A stretch of 58,724 nucleotides of DNA from Scleroderma bovista (GCA_037178675.1 JAYMGJ010000371.1:1-58724); one strand, 5' to 3'; positions 11,490 through 23,029 are shown, counted from the first letter of the stretch. The notes: generated from the letters alone by a model not told the origin. Made by a program: numbers and translations.

Positions 11490-12917
11490 ATGACTATGAC
11501 TACGCGCTCTCGTGCTCGTACTGCTGCAGCACTTGCTGAAGAAGCAGGTGCAGTAGATGACCTCCACCTCTCTGCTGCTCATCAAGCCCTGTCTAACCAC
11601 AGGCAACCTCTGGCTTCAGTTAGCCAATTCCGGAGCTTTACAGCTCGAAACCCTACAGCGCCCTTGACTCCGCGTCGAGATGCTGCGTCTCAGAGCCTTC
11701 GTGGTTCTGCAGACTTGGGTCACCACGAATCCGTTTCTGGTGATCGATTCCCTTACTGTTGCGAACCTGCCCGACACCAGTGGTTTGGCCCTGAGGACGG
11801 ACCCGGAGGTGATCCGGACGACCCCGGAGATGGCGACAACGATGATGACGATGACGATGACTTCGTCGACGCCATGGACGAGCTAGACCCTGGTCTAGCT
11901 GTTTTCCAAAATCTAGCAGTCGCCGTCAATTGCCTCTCCCGCTCCTCCCGCCGGACCAACGACTCCTCTTCCTCCCGTGCCAAAGTCCGCGAACCAGACA
12001 CCTTTGATGGTACGGATCCCAAAAAGCTCAGGACCTTCTTGGTCCAGTGTGAGCTCTGCTTCCAGGATCACGCCAAAGTGTTCTGCCTAGATAGGGCTAA
12101 GGTAACGTTCGCCCAGTCCTATCTCAAAGGTATGACGTTGGAGTGGTTCGAACCGGACCTCCTCCACTCCGGTGATCCGGCTGACCGTCCACTCTGGATG
12201 GACAGTTGGGTTCACTTCGTTGCTGAGCTCCAGAGCACCTTTGGACCTCACAACCCCATCGCTGATGCAGAGCATCAATTAGAGCACCTCCGGATGAAAG
12301 ATGCTCACCGTGTTATGCAGTACATAGTAGACTTCAACCAACTCGCCTCCCAGGTCCAGGACTACGGGGATGGCGCGCTCCGCCGCCTGTTTTACTCCGG
12401 TCTCCCGGATCGTCTCAAGGATGAAATTGCTCAAGTCGGGAAACCCCTGACTCTGCATGGGTTGAGGGCTCTTTGCCAAGAGATCAACGCACACTATTGG
12501 GAGCGTAAAGACGAGATCTCTCGCACGATGAAAAGTCAGCCCACCTCGTCCACAACCAAGTCCTCCAACTCCAGAGGCAACTCATCCAACTCCGGTCAGG
12601 AGAAATCCAAGACCGGAAACTCCCCCAGCTCCGCCAACAACTCTGGCTCGTCCAAAATGACCAGCAACCAGCCCTCCTCCGGTTCCAGACCGGACCTGAC
12701 CAACAAGCTTGGTAAGGACGGGAAGCTAACCGCAGACGAGCACAAAAGGTGTCTGGACAACAACCTCTGCATGTTCTGCGGAGGTACCAGTCATTTCGCG
12801 GACAACTGTCCAAAAAAGACCAAAAAGGCCAAGGCTCGCGCTGCGGCCATCGCTGCAGAGTCCGGTAAGACGGACTCTACTAACTCGGGTGCCAACTCCG
12901 AGTCAAAAAAAGAGTAA
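11490..12917 (+). CDS. gag: Ty3/gypsy Gag, intact (475 aa)
   Basis: Structural protein forming the virus-like particle. The N-terminus is MTMTTRSRARTAAALAEEAG; an acidic Asp/Gly-rich stretch (about residues 105-130) precedes the retrotransposon gag core (about 165-330; FDGTDPKKLRTFLVQC, YLKGMTLEWFEP, STFGPHN). The C-terminal third is Ser/Asn/Lys-rich and ends with the zinc knuckle CMFCGGTSHFADNC (about 12769-12810). Copy D starts identically (MTMTTRSRART), which supports the start. It ends in a TAA at 12915-12917, four bases after an A7 run that looks like a -1 frameshift site into pol. No stops or indels, unlike most of the window. Confidence 0.92.
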   Translation: MTMTTRSRARTAAALAEEAGAVDDLHLSAAHQALSNHRQPLASVSQFRSFTARNPTAPLTPRRDAASQSLRGSADLGHHESVSGDRFPYCCEPARHQWFGPEDGPGGDPDDPGDGDNDDDDDDDFVDAMDELDPGLAVFQNLAVAVNCLSRSSRRTNDSSSSRAKVREPDTFDGTDPKKLRTFLVQCELCFQDHAKVFCLDRAKVTFAQSYLKGMTLEWFEPDLLHSGDPADRPLWMDSWVHFVAELQSTFGPHNPIADAEHQLEHLRMKDAHRVMQYIVDFNQLASQVQDYGDGALRRLFYSGLPDRLKDEIAQVGKPLTLHGLRALCQEINAHYWERKDEISRTMKSQPTSSTTKSSNSRGNSSNSGQEKSKTGNSPSSANNSGSSKMTSNQPSSGSRPDLTNKLGKDGKLTADEHKRCLDNNLCMFCGGTSHFADNCPKKTKKAKARAAAIAAESGKTDSTNSGANSESKKE

Positions 12918-12952
12918 GCAGCTCCCGGACCTCCGCACAACCGGCGAGCTGC
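12905..12952 (+). promoter_or_regulatory. putative -1 ribosomal frameshift cassette, gag/pol
   Basis: A7 run at 12905-12911, read in the Gag frame as A AAA AAA, then a 6-nt spacer (gagtaa, containing the gag stop) and a hairpin: 12918-12924 pairs with 12946-12952 (GCAGCTC with GAGCTGC), and 12925-12928 pairs with 12941-12944 across a 1-nt bulge, leaving a 12-nt loop. Pol lies in the -1 frame. The same arrangement is present at 55162-55209. The layout follows the known rule for -1 frameshifting; use in vivo is inference. Confidence 0.75.
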
Positions 12953-15579
12953 GTTGACTCTGGAAGTGCACCCAAGGAGGCTCGCCTCAACGTGTCCGCT
13001 CTTTATGATCCTAATTCCCTTATGCCACATGTTATCCTCTTACCATTTGACTTACCTAAAACCCGCGCTCTTGTGGACTCCGGGTCCACGCATTGCTTTG
13101 TAGATATACAATTCGCACACAAAAACAATATTACCACCTACTCCGTTCCTCCGATTACACTCCGGCTCTTTGATGGTACATCAAACTTTGTAATCACTCA
13201 AGCTGTCGATTTATCAGTGAAATTCCCCGCATCCGGTGATGTCACCCCTATGACTTTTTACCTTGCTCCGTTAGATTCTGAATGCTCGATTGTCCTTGGA
13301 CATAACTGGCTCACCCACTACAATCCGTTGATTGACTGGGTACTGAGCAGTTTAACTTTCCGGACCCTTGCACCAAGTTTGCTAGCGCCCCCGTCGACTC
13401 CCTCTCTGGTTCAGTCCGGTAACCCTATCTCCGGCCTCTCCGGCCAATCTGACCCCGGCCTCGCGCCATCTGTCGACACTCCAGTTTGCACCCCTCCCCA
13501 CATCTCCCTGATTAACGCAGCCGCATTCGTGCATGCGTGCAAATTAGAGGGATCTACCAAATACCAACTTCAGCTGCGTCCCTCCGACTCAGCAAAGGCT
13601 CGTTCTTCCTCTGCCTCTACTCCGCCGGACCTGGACATCGTCCCTCCGGAGTATTGCGATTATGTGGATGTGTTCAGCAAGGCAAAGGCCTCTGAACTTC
13701 CCCCGCATCGCGACTACAACTTGAAGATCGACCTTGAAGAAGGTACCTCTCCACCTCTGGGAACCCTCTACTCACTGTCTCCGGTTGAGCTCTTCGCTCT
13801 CCGGACCTTCATCGACGAGAATCTTAATACAGGTTTCATCCGTCCTACCGCTTCCTCCCATGCTGCTCTGGTCCTCTTCGTAAAAAAGAAGGACGGCTCA
13901 CTCCGCCTCTGCGTTGACTTCCGAGGCCTAAACAAAATCACCAAAAAGGATCGCTATCCACTCCCCCTAATCTCTGACCTACTAGACTCCCCAAGCCGTG
14001 CTAAGATCTACTCGAAGATCGACCTCCGGCATGCATACCATCTAGTCCGGATTGCTCCGGGCGATGAGTGGAAGACCACCTTCCGTACGCACTATGGGTC
14101 TTACGAGTGGTTAGTAATGCCCTTTGGCCTCACTAACGCCCCTGCAGCCTTCCAGCGCTTTGTCAACACCATCTTCACTGACATGCTGGATGTCTGCGTC
14201 GTCGTGTACCTCGACGACATCCTCATCTACTCCGAGGATATGGAGTCCCACCAGCAGCACGTCCAGGAAGTTCTCCACCGACTCTGGTTGCATGGCCTCT
14301 TCGCCAAACTGGAGAAATGTGAGTTCCACTCGGACTCGGTAGAGTACCTTGGCTATTGCCTCTCTCCGGACGGTTTGACTATGTCTCCGGACAAGATCCA
14401 AACCATCTCCGACTGGCCTGAACCTCGAAAGGTAAAGGACATCCAGTCCTTCTTGGGCTTTGCCAATTTCTACTGCCAGTTCATATTCAACTACTCCAAC
14501 ATCGTGGTCCCTCTTACCCGGCTCACCCGGAAAGACGCTCCTTGGAACTTCTCCGACGACTGTCGACGCTCCTTCAACGCGCTGAAGCATGCCTTCACCA
14601 CTGCGCCTATCCTCACCCACTTCATTCCGGATACCCCTATCATCGTGGAAACTGACGCCTCTGACTACGCCGTCGCTGGCATCTTGTCCATTACCTGTGC
14701 CAACGGAGAGATCCGTCTGGTCGCATACTACTCCCGGTCCTTGACTGCTCCAGAGTTGAACTACGACACCCACGATAAGGAATTGCTTGCTATCTTCAAA
14801 GCATTCCAGAACTGGCGCCATTACCTTGAAGGCTCCGCCTCCCCTATAGACGTCGTCATGGACCACAAAAACCTCAAGTACTTCTCCACCTCAAAAGTCC
14901 TCTCCCGCCGGCAAGCCTGGTGGTCTGAATTTTTATCTCAATTTAATCTTGTCATTCGTTTCCATCCCGGGAAACTCGGTGCCAAGCTGGACGCCCTCAC
15001 TAGACGATGGGACGTCTACCCCAAAGAGGGGGATAGTGGCTACGCCCGGGTTAATCCCCAAAATCTTAGGCCGGTGTTCACTCAAGAACAGCTCTCTAAC
15101 TCTCTTCGCGCTACTTATCTAGAGTTTCCGGTCCTCCGTGCAGTCACAATCATGGACGTGGAAACACTCCATAGCGACATCCTCTCCGCACTACCCTCTG
15201 ATCCCATTGCCCAGGTCCACCTCGCAGATCCACCAGACTCTCGCTGGTCCACAGACGAGGCTGGATTCCTTCGACTAGACGGTCGCATATACGTACCGGA
15301 CTTGGATGATCTCCGTCTCCGGGTACTCCGGTATCGACACGATCACCCACTCACTGGTCACTTTGGGCAAAACCGGACTCTAGAGCTAATCTGGCGTGAG
15401 TATACTTGGCCCGGTCTCAGGACCTTCGTCAAAGACTATGTCCAGTCCTGTACTTCTTGCGCAAGAGCTAAGACACCGCGCCATAGACCCTACGGGCTGC
15501 TGAAACAGCTTCCCGTACTGGAGAAGCCCTGGAATTCCATCTCGATGGACTTCATAGAGCAACTCCCTTCATCCACCGG
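12911..15579 (+). CDS. pol: Ty3/gypsy Pol (PR-RT-RH, integrase truncated)
   Basis: Enzymes for copying and inserting the element. The frame opens at the gag frameshift site without its own ATG. In order: aspartic protease (ALVDSGSTHCFVD, about 13068), RT (LRLCVDFRGLNKITKKDRYP; catalytic YLDD at 14207-14218), RNase H (VETDASDYAVAGILS, ELNYDTHDKELLAIF), a conserved DALTRRWD spacer, the integrase zinc-binding HHCC region (HPLTGHFGQ ... CTSCARAK, about 15341-15475), and the first integrase Asp (SMDFIEQLP). It is cut at 15579 by the reversed long LTR; the open frame runs to 15730 through unrelated sequence. PR, RT and RNase H look undamaged, integrase is lost. Confidence 0.92.
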
Positions 15580-17057
15580 TGTGAGTCAAAGTGTGGATTT
15601 GGGTCGGAGTAATAACCCAAACACAACACCAACAAAGGACTATGAAAAAGTGCGAGTGGTGGTTTACCTCTGCGGTGTCCAGAAAGGATGTGCTGAGGAG
15701 GGGGGAGGGGGATCTACACCAACAGGGTGATACAGACGATGATGCAGGATACTCCTGGGGTACAGGAGTAATAGAAGACGAAGGGGATAGGGGTCTGGAC
15801 TCTTCCTAAGGCCTAGGAAGTGTCAAAGCGGGGATTGGGTTGACTGGGACTGAAACAGCGATACTACACCTAGAGATTGGTGCAGAAAAGGGGCAGGGAT
15901 GCCTCTGATGTCCAGAGGCGAGGAAGATTGACTGGTATGAAGCCTAGACTCCGCTTGAGCCTAGTATAAGGAATAGATCTTGAATAACTTGGATAAACTT
16001 GACAATATTGAGCCTTTAGACCTTCACTGAAGCCTACAAGGACTCAAAGACTGAAGGGATACTGATTGAGAGAGTCTGAGAGAGGGATAATTTCGTGCAA
16101 TTGGGTCCTCTATCACTGGGCTGGGCCCAGGGGTTTAAATACATGGGGGGGGCACAGCATTAAAGTACAAAAAGAGAAGGGAGTAAGCAGAATTTGTCAA
16201 GGATTGGTAAGGGATTGGTAAGAGCTTTGTAAGGGGTTTGTAAGCGATCAGTAAGCAAGGGATAAGCAGGAATGAGTAAGCATAGGAAGCATGAATAAGC
16301 TGCTGAGTAAAGGAATGAGTAAGCTGCATGAGAAGATTGATTGGTAAGGGAGTGAGTCATCAGCTGAGTAATATACCAAAAATGCGAAAGGGATAGAGTA
16401 ATACTGATGACAAGAGAGCATCAGTAAGCAAGGGATGAGTCACTGCACAGCAGAAGGAGTCATTGATGCACAGCCTAAGAAGTTTGATGGGGGGCTGTGT
16501 ACCATCAGGAATTTGATGGGACAACAATGGGGAAGATCTGGGATTAATAGGGGGATTGATCCGAGACAAAACAGCCACAAGAAGGGTACCAGGGGTCCAG
16601 AGGTCTTTTTGGGGGGTCAGCATACACTAAGGTATAGTGCATGTGTTCTAGCGCCGCTGAAGCGCAACCATGGGCTCCCTTGACGAGCTCTCTTCTGGGA
16701 AAGAACGAGAGAGGGTTCTTCTTCCTAATAGCACTATAAAGTGGGGGGAATAACTGTCATGGTGCTGGGGGACGTTGTCTGAAAGTAGGGAAGCGGATAG
16801 AGTATTGAATTCGACGCATCCAGGGAAGTGAGACGAACGGCAGAGGAAGATGGACATGGCAAGTATCTGGGAGGAAGGGACCATAGGCTGAGGGCTCAGG
16901 GGACACAGAGACGACCAGAGAAGACTTCTCAAGCTTGACAATAGACCTAAGATGACCAAAGTACGTCCTTGATGCAGGACTGACGAGGAGAACGCGCTGA
17001 CCGAGAACGAGAGGGACTGAGGGAGCAGGCTGGGAAGATATGTGCCAGGCAGTGCAC
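15580..17057 (-). repeat. long LTR, copy B (reverse, left 624 bp lost)
   Basis: Reads as the reverse complement of copy C from its 3' end (TGTGAGTCAAAGTGTGG on the plus strand at 15580) to the point equivalent to 53306. The 1478-bp length equals the matching part of copy C exactly, and the two are almost identical, so both are young. It is inserted after ccaccgg within the gypsy integrase. The inner end is joined at cac to a gypsy LTR, which looks like a deletion junction. Confidence 0.9.
16757..17057 (-). pseudogene. long-LTR ORF, copy B, N-terminus lost
   Basis: Same ORF as at 53214-53606, from CTAWHISSQPAPSVPL to the shared C-terminus FRQRPPAP. It differs from copy C at only a few residues (QRVLL for QHVLL, PDTCH for PDICH, PLPFV for PLSFV, MRRIQ for MRQIQ). 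The first 31 codons are missing at the junction at 17057. Confidence 0.75.
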
Positions 17058-17600
17058 ACGACCCTTGGTCTATGCTCTATTCACTCGTTACCACACCTCG
17101 CCGTCTACCCTGCCTTGATGTGAGTTCTCCGTGAACTCGATATATCCTATACCTTGTAGCATTTTCACCAGACCTGATTTATTTTACCCGGTCCTGACTT
17201 TATTTTCACCGGGCCTGACCTAGTCCTAACTCCGGTCATCCCTTGTCTGCTATTAGGTTGTTTACTTGTCACCGTATGTACTCGACCCTAGTTTCTACTT
17301 AGTATAAGTATCCTCTAGTTTACCTTGTAGACCTCAGTCTGAAATCATCTAAGTCACTACTCCTGATACTCTGTCCGTCTCCGTCTCTATCTCCATCTAA
17401 CCAGAACCTACGCAAGGGATCAACGCTCGCCGTCCTTGTCGTTGAATCCAAACGGTCGCAACTCCGGCCCGGGCTAACCTCTGCCCAAACCTCTGACCTC
17501 CACTCTCGTCCGCTTTCGTCCGGACTTGACTGGACCCCCTCTCGTCCGCTTTCGTCCGGACTTGACCGGACCCCCTACCGGAGTAGACCCGGACTTGACA
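17058..17600 (+). repeat. 3' gypsy LTR, 5' end missing
   Basis: Begins in mid-LTR at acgacccttggtctatg and ends GACTTGACA. Near the end a 36-bp unit (ctcgtccgctttcgtccgg...) is duplicated in tandem (about 17505-17577), which other copies lack. It sits inside the last codons of the hAT transposase gene that follows. Confidence 0.88.
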
Positions 17601-20500
17601 ACCTCCATTAATGCTGGCAAGATGTGATTTCATTTCTTCATATCAGTTTCACTGCTTGAAGAAAAAACATGTTCACATGGGACTGCAGATGCTTGAATTG
17701 GCAGGTAGTCATGCAATTGCATAGATAGTCAGGAATGAAACTCTCGCTAGCTATGTAGAATGTGAGTCAAGAATATTAAGTAACACAACAGATACTGACC
17801 TCCTAAAATGCTAGTGGATGTGTTCCTTCAGGACTTGGCATACCCAATATGTAGGCTTTGAATTCCTGGTCGACATCCTGTGGGGCTTGATAGGATGGCC
17901 GAATCTTGATGGTAGGAAGGCCATAGTAGCAAGCAGCTAATGTGGAGTGGGGACGAACCTGGTCAGCATCGGTAGTGGAAGATTTAGTGGTGGACTTGGG
18001 ACATGCAGACAACTTGTTCTGATATTCCATCATCTTGACCTATGGTTAGCTTATATTGAAACAATAGATTGTTAATGAACCTACCAATTCCAGTGTATAT
18101 TCTCATGCTTGTGCAGCTGCAGACTTGCCCTAGTGTCAGTCAATCCAGCTCAGTCGAATGGTAGGGTCGACAACTATGTATCATGTAATATCAGTGGAAC
18201 AATACTGCAATACAGTCAATTTAACTAAAGACTTGTACATGGCAACTGTATAAGCCCGTGTTTGGTCCATGCTCAATAGTATTCTTGGGCGCGGTCGAGC
18301 CCAGCCTTGATATAAGGCACACAATGGGGCACATTAGTGGCCAGCACGTCCCACTGCAACATGAACATTTTGAAGGCAGGAATTTCCCCACCTAGGACAG
18401 GGTGCTCTCACTCAACATGGACTGTTGTGCAGCATGAGGGATCTACAGCATCTGAGTTAACAGTCAGTAAATCTATAAAAAAGTATAAGAAACATCACCT
18501 CGAGGACAACTTCCTGGTCTTGGAGTACTTCCAACTGCATTGGTGTTAGCTTATGTTGGACAAGTTCATCGTTTGGACCACGAGGTAAGGAAAGGAAGCT
18601 ATCAATAGCCTAGGTAGGCGAGTTAGTGTATATACTTGTATAAAACATGAAAAACCCACAAGGCAGACAGCACAAAGTCGGTTAATCATGAAGTAGATCG
18701 AATCCCAGTAGGTCTTGACATCACAGAGGAGTTCAACAACTGGTACCTGAGTGGGGTTCCCCATATATAGAGTTTAAAAGTCCGGTCCAGTCCGTTTTTT
18801 TTTGCCTTTTTTGGCAGAGGACCGGACTGGACTGCTTTTGGAAGCCTGGGAATGGTTCATGGCCCGCTTAAAGACTTGTCCAAAGCGGTTGCAACCGGTT
18901 TTCAAAAAGACTGGTCCAAAACCGCTAAAAAACTGGTCCAAACCGGTTTTTTTTTGCATTTTATTGATGTTTTTCACATCAAAGGTGTGTCAGATAGCAT
19001 CTAAATACTATTTATAGACTGTAGTAATTATATACAAGTCATTACATATTTATTTGTACCATATTTCATCCAAAAAGATCAATTTTACACCCCTTAAGAC
19101 CCACTGCGGGCCAAAGTTAGCCTGTAATATAGAAGTTTTTATACCATATATGTATTGCTTACATAATGCGGTTGCAACCGGTTGCAACTGGTCTTTTTCA
19201 TCATTCTCAAAAGTAGGCAACTGGCAACTGCAGTCCAGTTGCAAACAGTCCAGTCCAGTCCAGTTTCCGGTCTTTTTGCAGTCCTATGGACAGGACTTTT
19301 AAACTCTACCCATATACCACTGATTGGCATTGCCATTGATGATAGTGTCGTGGAATCCTTTGTGATACTGGCCAGATGCACAGATCATATGAACAATATC
19401 ACAGCCAAGAGCGACAGGATCCTTTGCAAGAGCTTCAAGATATGCGGTCTTGTCTACATTGTTATCCATAGTGCCTACCCAAGTCTCTGCAACAGCAGTG
19501 AAGTGGGCCTTGGTATAAGCTCTGACAGTATGAGTAACACAGATATTTAGAATACGTGGGAAGCAAGGAACACAGCGATCAATGGGGTCAAACAAAACTT
19601 CACACTCCTCAAGAAGTCTTGCAAGCTTGCACATGGCAGCAATGTTGTTGGCAGCATTGTCCATAGTAAAATGACCTATCTAGGAGAGACCAGTTAGAAC
19701 AGAAGCACGGTAAAATCTCACCACAGCCATACTACATACTATATACCTTCAATGTCACCCCTGCCTGATCAAGGATCTCTAGGATAGTCTCAGCAACTGC
19801 TTCAACAGTGTGCAAAATGGGGAAATAATGGAACATGAAGAGAGATGCCTTCATCTTGAGTGAACCACCCTCATGAGTGATCCAGTGTGCTGTAATAGCA
19901 AGATATGGATGATAATTATCATCAGACCAGATGTTGGTAGTGAACAACACTCTCCCTGCTGCATTCTATTGCAATTGCATTAGTTCTTGTCAGTATGGTG
20001 TGTTGTGAACTAGCATGCTTACCACGAGATCCTATTTGACCATGTTGAAGTGTGCTTTCCATGCTTCAAGGATCAACTCATGAACTTTGGTGTGGTGTGG
20101 GATATCAGTGTCACAAAGGTCTTGACATAGGAGGAGGATGAGTTGGCGGAATTAAGGACATTCAATGACATTGATGGACTAATGAAACTATGAGGAACAA
20201 AGGTAACAGAAGGGGTGGTTACTTACTTGATCATCCACAATATCTGCAGTTGTTTCTGTGTCCAACATACTTGCCCCAGCAGTGTTGCCAGTGCTCCCAC
20301 AGGGACCTTCATCAGCCGTTGTTGAGGCCAGTGGAACAGTACCTGTTCCCAGACCCATGAGATTAGCTGGTGGGGGGTGTGGGTTGCTGTGCTGTGGGCC
20401 AGCATCTTGAATGTCCTTGTCTTTGTCACCACTCTCCTTGCTGATGTTGTTTATGTCAATAAACTTGCTATCCTCTGTATCATGGTATGGAGCTGGGCAG
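17601..20500 (-). pseudogene. hAT transposase, multi-exon, decayed
   Basis: A second, different hAT transposase, read right to left. A Ser/Pro/Thr-rich N-terminal exon (about 20500-20233) ends IVDDQ before gtaagt. Then come HELILEAWKAHFNMVK (about 20100), TTNIWSDDNYHPYLAITAHW (19950-19890), MDNAANNIAAMCKLARLLEE with CFPRILNICVTH (about 19664-19545), LLCDVKTYWDSIYFMINRL (about 18740-18680), SLGGEIPAFKMFMLQW (about 18370) and the C-terminal dimerisation motif YLPIQASAVPCEHVFSS (about 17705-17655). A MITE at 18768-19308 splits it and a gypsy LTR removes the last residues. Stops and changes are mostly Arg to stop, Cys or His, as CpG decay would give. Exon edges are approximate. Confidence 0.82.
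18768..19308 (+). mobile_element. hAT MITE, copy 1 (541 bp)
   Basis: Ends TAGAGTTTAAAAGTCC / GGACTTTTAAACTCTA with a perfect 8-bp target duplication cccatata (18760-18767 and 19309-19316). Subterminal regions are full of accggtt and ggttgcaaccggtt palindromes on both sides, likely transposase-binding sites. No coding capacity. Same length as the copy at 51032. Confidence 0.95.
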
Positions 20501-22722
20501 CATCGGTTTCAGTGGACTTTCGCTGCTGTTACTGAAGGGGGAGGAACTGGAGCTGGAGGGTTGTCTGAGTCGACAGGCATGGTGGTACTACTGGCAGGTG
20601 CAACTATGTGGGGGTGGCCTGTTCGATGATTCTCTCTGACAGCCATTTGGGTACCAGTAAGAATGTAGGCAGTGATGGAGAAGTTCTGAGTCAATGGCAT
20701 TCTTATATATGTCTAAACCATGCATAACCACCTGGGCCCTGGCAGTCCAGACTCCAGACCCCAGGGAACTGCTTTGGTGACTTATGTTCAACTCTAGGAG
20801 ATGGTTGTCAACTGGAATCAATAACACATGACTACTAACACAACACTGGTGAGTCATCACTTAGCACATACGTACATACTTGAAACAGCAAGCATGCATG
20901 CAGAAGATGGGCACCTGAAAATATAATGTGTTACGTTCAGCATCCAGGGCCTTACTTACCAATGGCCCTCCTCTTTGTTGTCCAAAGGACCCTGCCTATG
21001 CTCTCCGTTGGCTGGCTGAGGTTCTGATCACCTGCACAAACAGGTGAGCCCAACAGATCAGATTGGGTCTGTGAGCAGATGGCTTCTGCTCCAGCATCCT
21101 CTGGCATTTCAGACAGTAGCTGCTGAGGGTCACAAGAGGGAGGGGATGGTGCATCCACATCAGAGTCGGTCTGAGAGTCAGTATCATAGGGACATTTCTG
21201 ACTGCGAAAGACAACATGTTCCAACCACCAGTGATAATGCTGGTGGGCAGTAACCCTCATTGCAGCGATGAGGCCACCCCGGAAGTTCTTCCATTGAATC
21301 AGTAAAGGAGTCTGACTGCTGAGAATTTCATTGGTGGTGGCAGGATTGAGAGGGATGTTCAGATCATCAAAGTAATTGACGATGCTATGTTTAATGAATG
21401 AAAGGCCCATTCCTAGCACAGCCTCCACATTGCCCATTCTGATCTCAGGGAAAAGGGTCTGCATATTAACTGATGATTAATGCAACTATATTTATGAAAC
21501 TGAGTGGGACTTACTCCATTTGCCATATGCCCCTCCTCTGTGTTATCGAGATCAATTAGACCATCCCCTGGCTGTCTGACCCACACATAGTAGTTTACAC
21601 TACTGATGTGGCACCAAGTGTGCCCTCCAACTGTAATCAGTGATCCAAGGTGAAGGGGCTGTCCAGTGTCTGGACATAAAGCCAGAAAGTCCTTCTGTGA
21701 AAGCATGTTTTCAAGGCCCTGAAAGAAAGTCCACACATCTGAATTCTTTGTGGGTGCATTGTAACTACTGTCCTCCTCAACAATCACCATGATTATAACT
21801 ACAAGATGGGGGAGTTCCCAGATATACTTCTTCAGTTTCTTGACAAGGTGCATCTTCTGCTCAGAGAAAGCACATTTTCCGATGAGAACATACTGAGGAT
21901 CATTGTCTGTGGTGCCTTGGATGTCCATCAATGATATCACCATATCAGGTGTAAGCGAAGACCTTCTGACCAATAGACAGTAATTCATGTGTATGCGAGC
22001 ATGGATAATGTTTTGATTGTAAGGAATTTCATCCAGCATCCTGGCAAGGGTGTGATTCAGGTCATCAAACAGTGCTTTGTGTACAGGGGATGCTAATTCA
22101 ATGATCATGCTGCAGACATCTGCATCGTACATCAACCTGTGATGTCATTAGAACTGAACATTTTAACTCATTCAAATCAGGTCATCGCACCGAGCATTTG
22201 TGAAGATCACCGACATATCCTCAATGATATGTGAAATTGTTTCATATTTGTCCGGCCCAACATCTGGAAACACCTACTGATCAATAGAAGTCTTGTTTGG
22301 TGTCCACCAAATAATGACTGACCTTCAACACTTCCTTTATGTTAGCTTTGGCAATGTAACCTAGAATACTCTTGCAGATATCTTCCGGTCATGATTAGCT
22401 ACAGTAAGATACAAACTTTTGAAGTTTGAAAAATGGGAATTACCTTTGTTGAGATTCTTGGAAGTATCGTGACCAGTGGCCTCCTTGAGAAGGGCATCCC
22501 ACTGACTAGAGCCAACCTTCTCTCCAGTTAGGCTTGCAGTGTTGTGGGGACCTTTGAGCGAAATAGGAGCGCCAGCTGCTTCCTGAGTGCCATGAAAACC
22601 CATAGATTGAGTGTGGACATCAGATAAGGAGATTCTTCAGTGGTTTGCACAGATAAGGAGTTGGGGGATGAGATTGAATGGATGACTTTGGGTTTCCCAG
22701 GCTTGATGGTGTTGTATATCAT
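20501..22722 (-). pseudogene. multi-exon gene of an unrecognised fungal family, probably decayed
   Basis: I do not recognise a function. Coding pieces read right to left: MGFHGTQEAAGAPISLKGP (22600-22540), VFPDVGPDKYETISHIIEDM (about 22270), the longest exon 22135-21515 (MMYDADVCSMIIELASPV; ARIHMNYCLLVRRSSLTPD; GGHTWCHISSVNYYVWVRQP), and 21458-20955 (TLFPEIRMGNVEAVLGMGL; WWLEHVVF). A clean intron at 21459-21514 (56 nt, gtaagt...tgcag) joins HMANG to TLFPEI. A last piece, 20820-20640 (VVMHGLDIYKNAIDSELL), may belong. The N-terminal part contains stops and frame changes. It sits between a hAT gene and a kinase remnant and might be a transposon passenger or an expanded host family. Confidence 0.5.
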
Positions 22723-23029
22723 CTAGGTCGTACCTCTGGCCCTTTGGAATGGCAAAGACCAAGCCTCACAAAGTTGAGGCTGCTGAACACAGCTCAAAGT
22801 TGGGTTCCATTTGTATAGCTTTGGGTCATCATTGGTGGGGAATGGCTGTAATAGGTGCCATCGACTACAGCTGTAGAATGCATGTAGATTTCTATGATGA
22901 AGTGAAACCTGGGTGGATGTCCATGCTATCATACTGCATACTGCATACTGCAGATGCCCACAATCTCGGTGCCCCCTTTTGTAATGAATATTGTTTGAGT
23001 GGATGAAAGATTCAGTTTGAAAGAAGTAC

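Larger units (their letters stand above)
10779..17600 (+). mobile_element. Ty3/gypsy element copy B, internally rearranged
   Basis: Has a 5' LTR (10779-11420), gag, protease-RT-RNase H and the start of integrase, then a reversed long LTR (15580-17057) fused to the last 543 bp of a 3' LTR (17058-17600). The rest of integrase, any chromodomain and the start of the 3' LTR are gone. Flanks (aggac left, acctc right) do not match, so the two ends may come from different insertions or the rearrangement removed the duplication. Confidence 0.85.

Noticed and set aside
14111..14866. Long minus-strand ORF opposite gypsy RT (251 codons)
   Set aside because: It lies antisense to a conserved RT/RNase H frame and is a codon-bias shadow; the same shadow appears opposite copy D.
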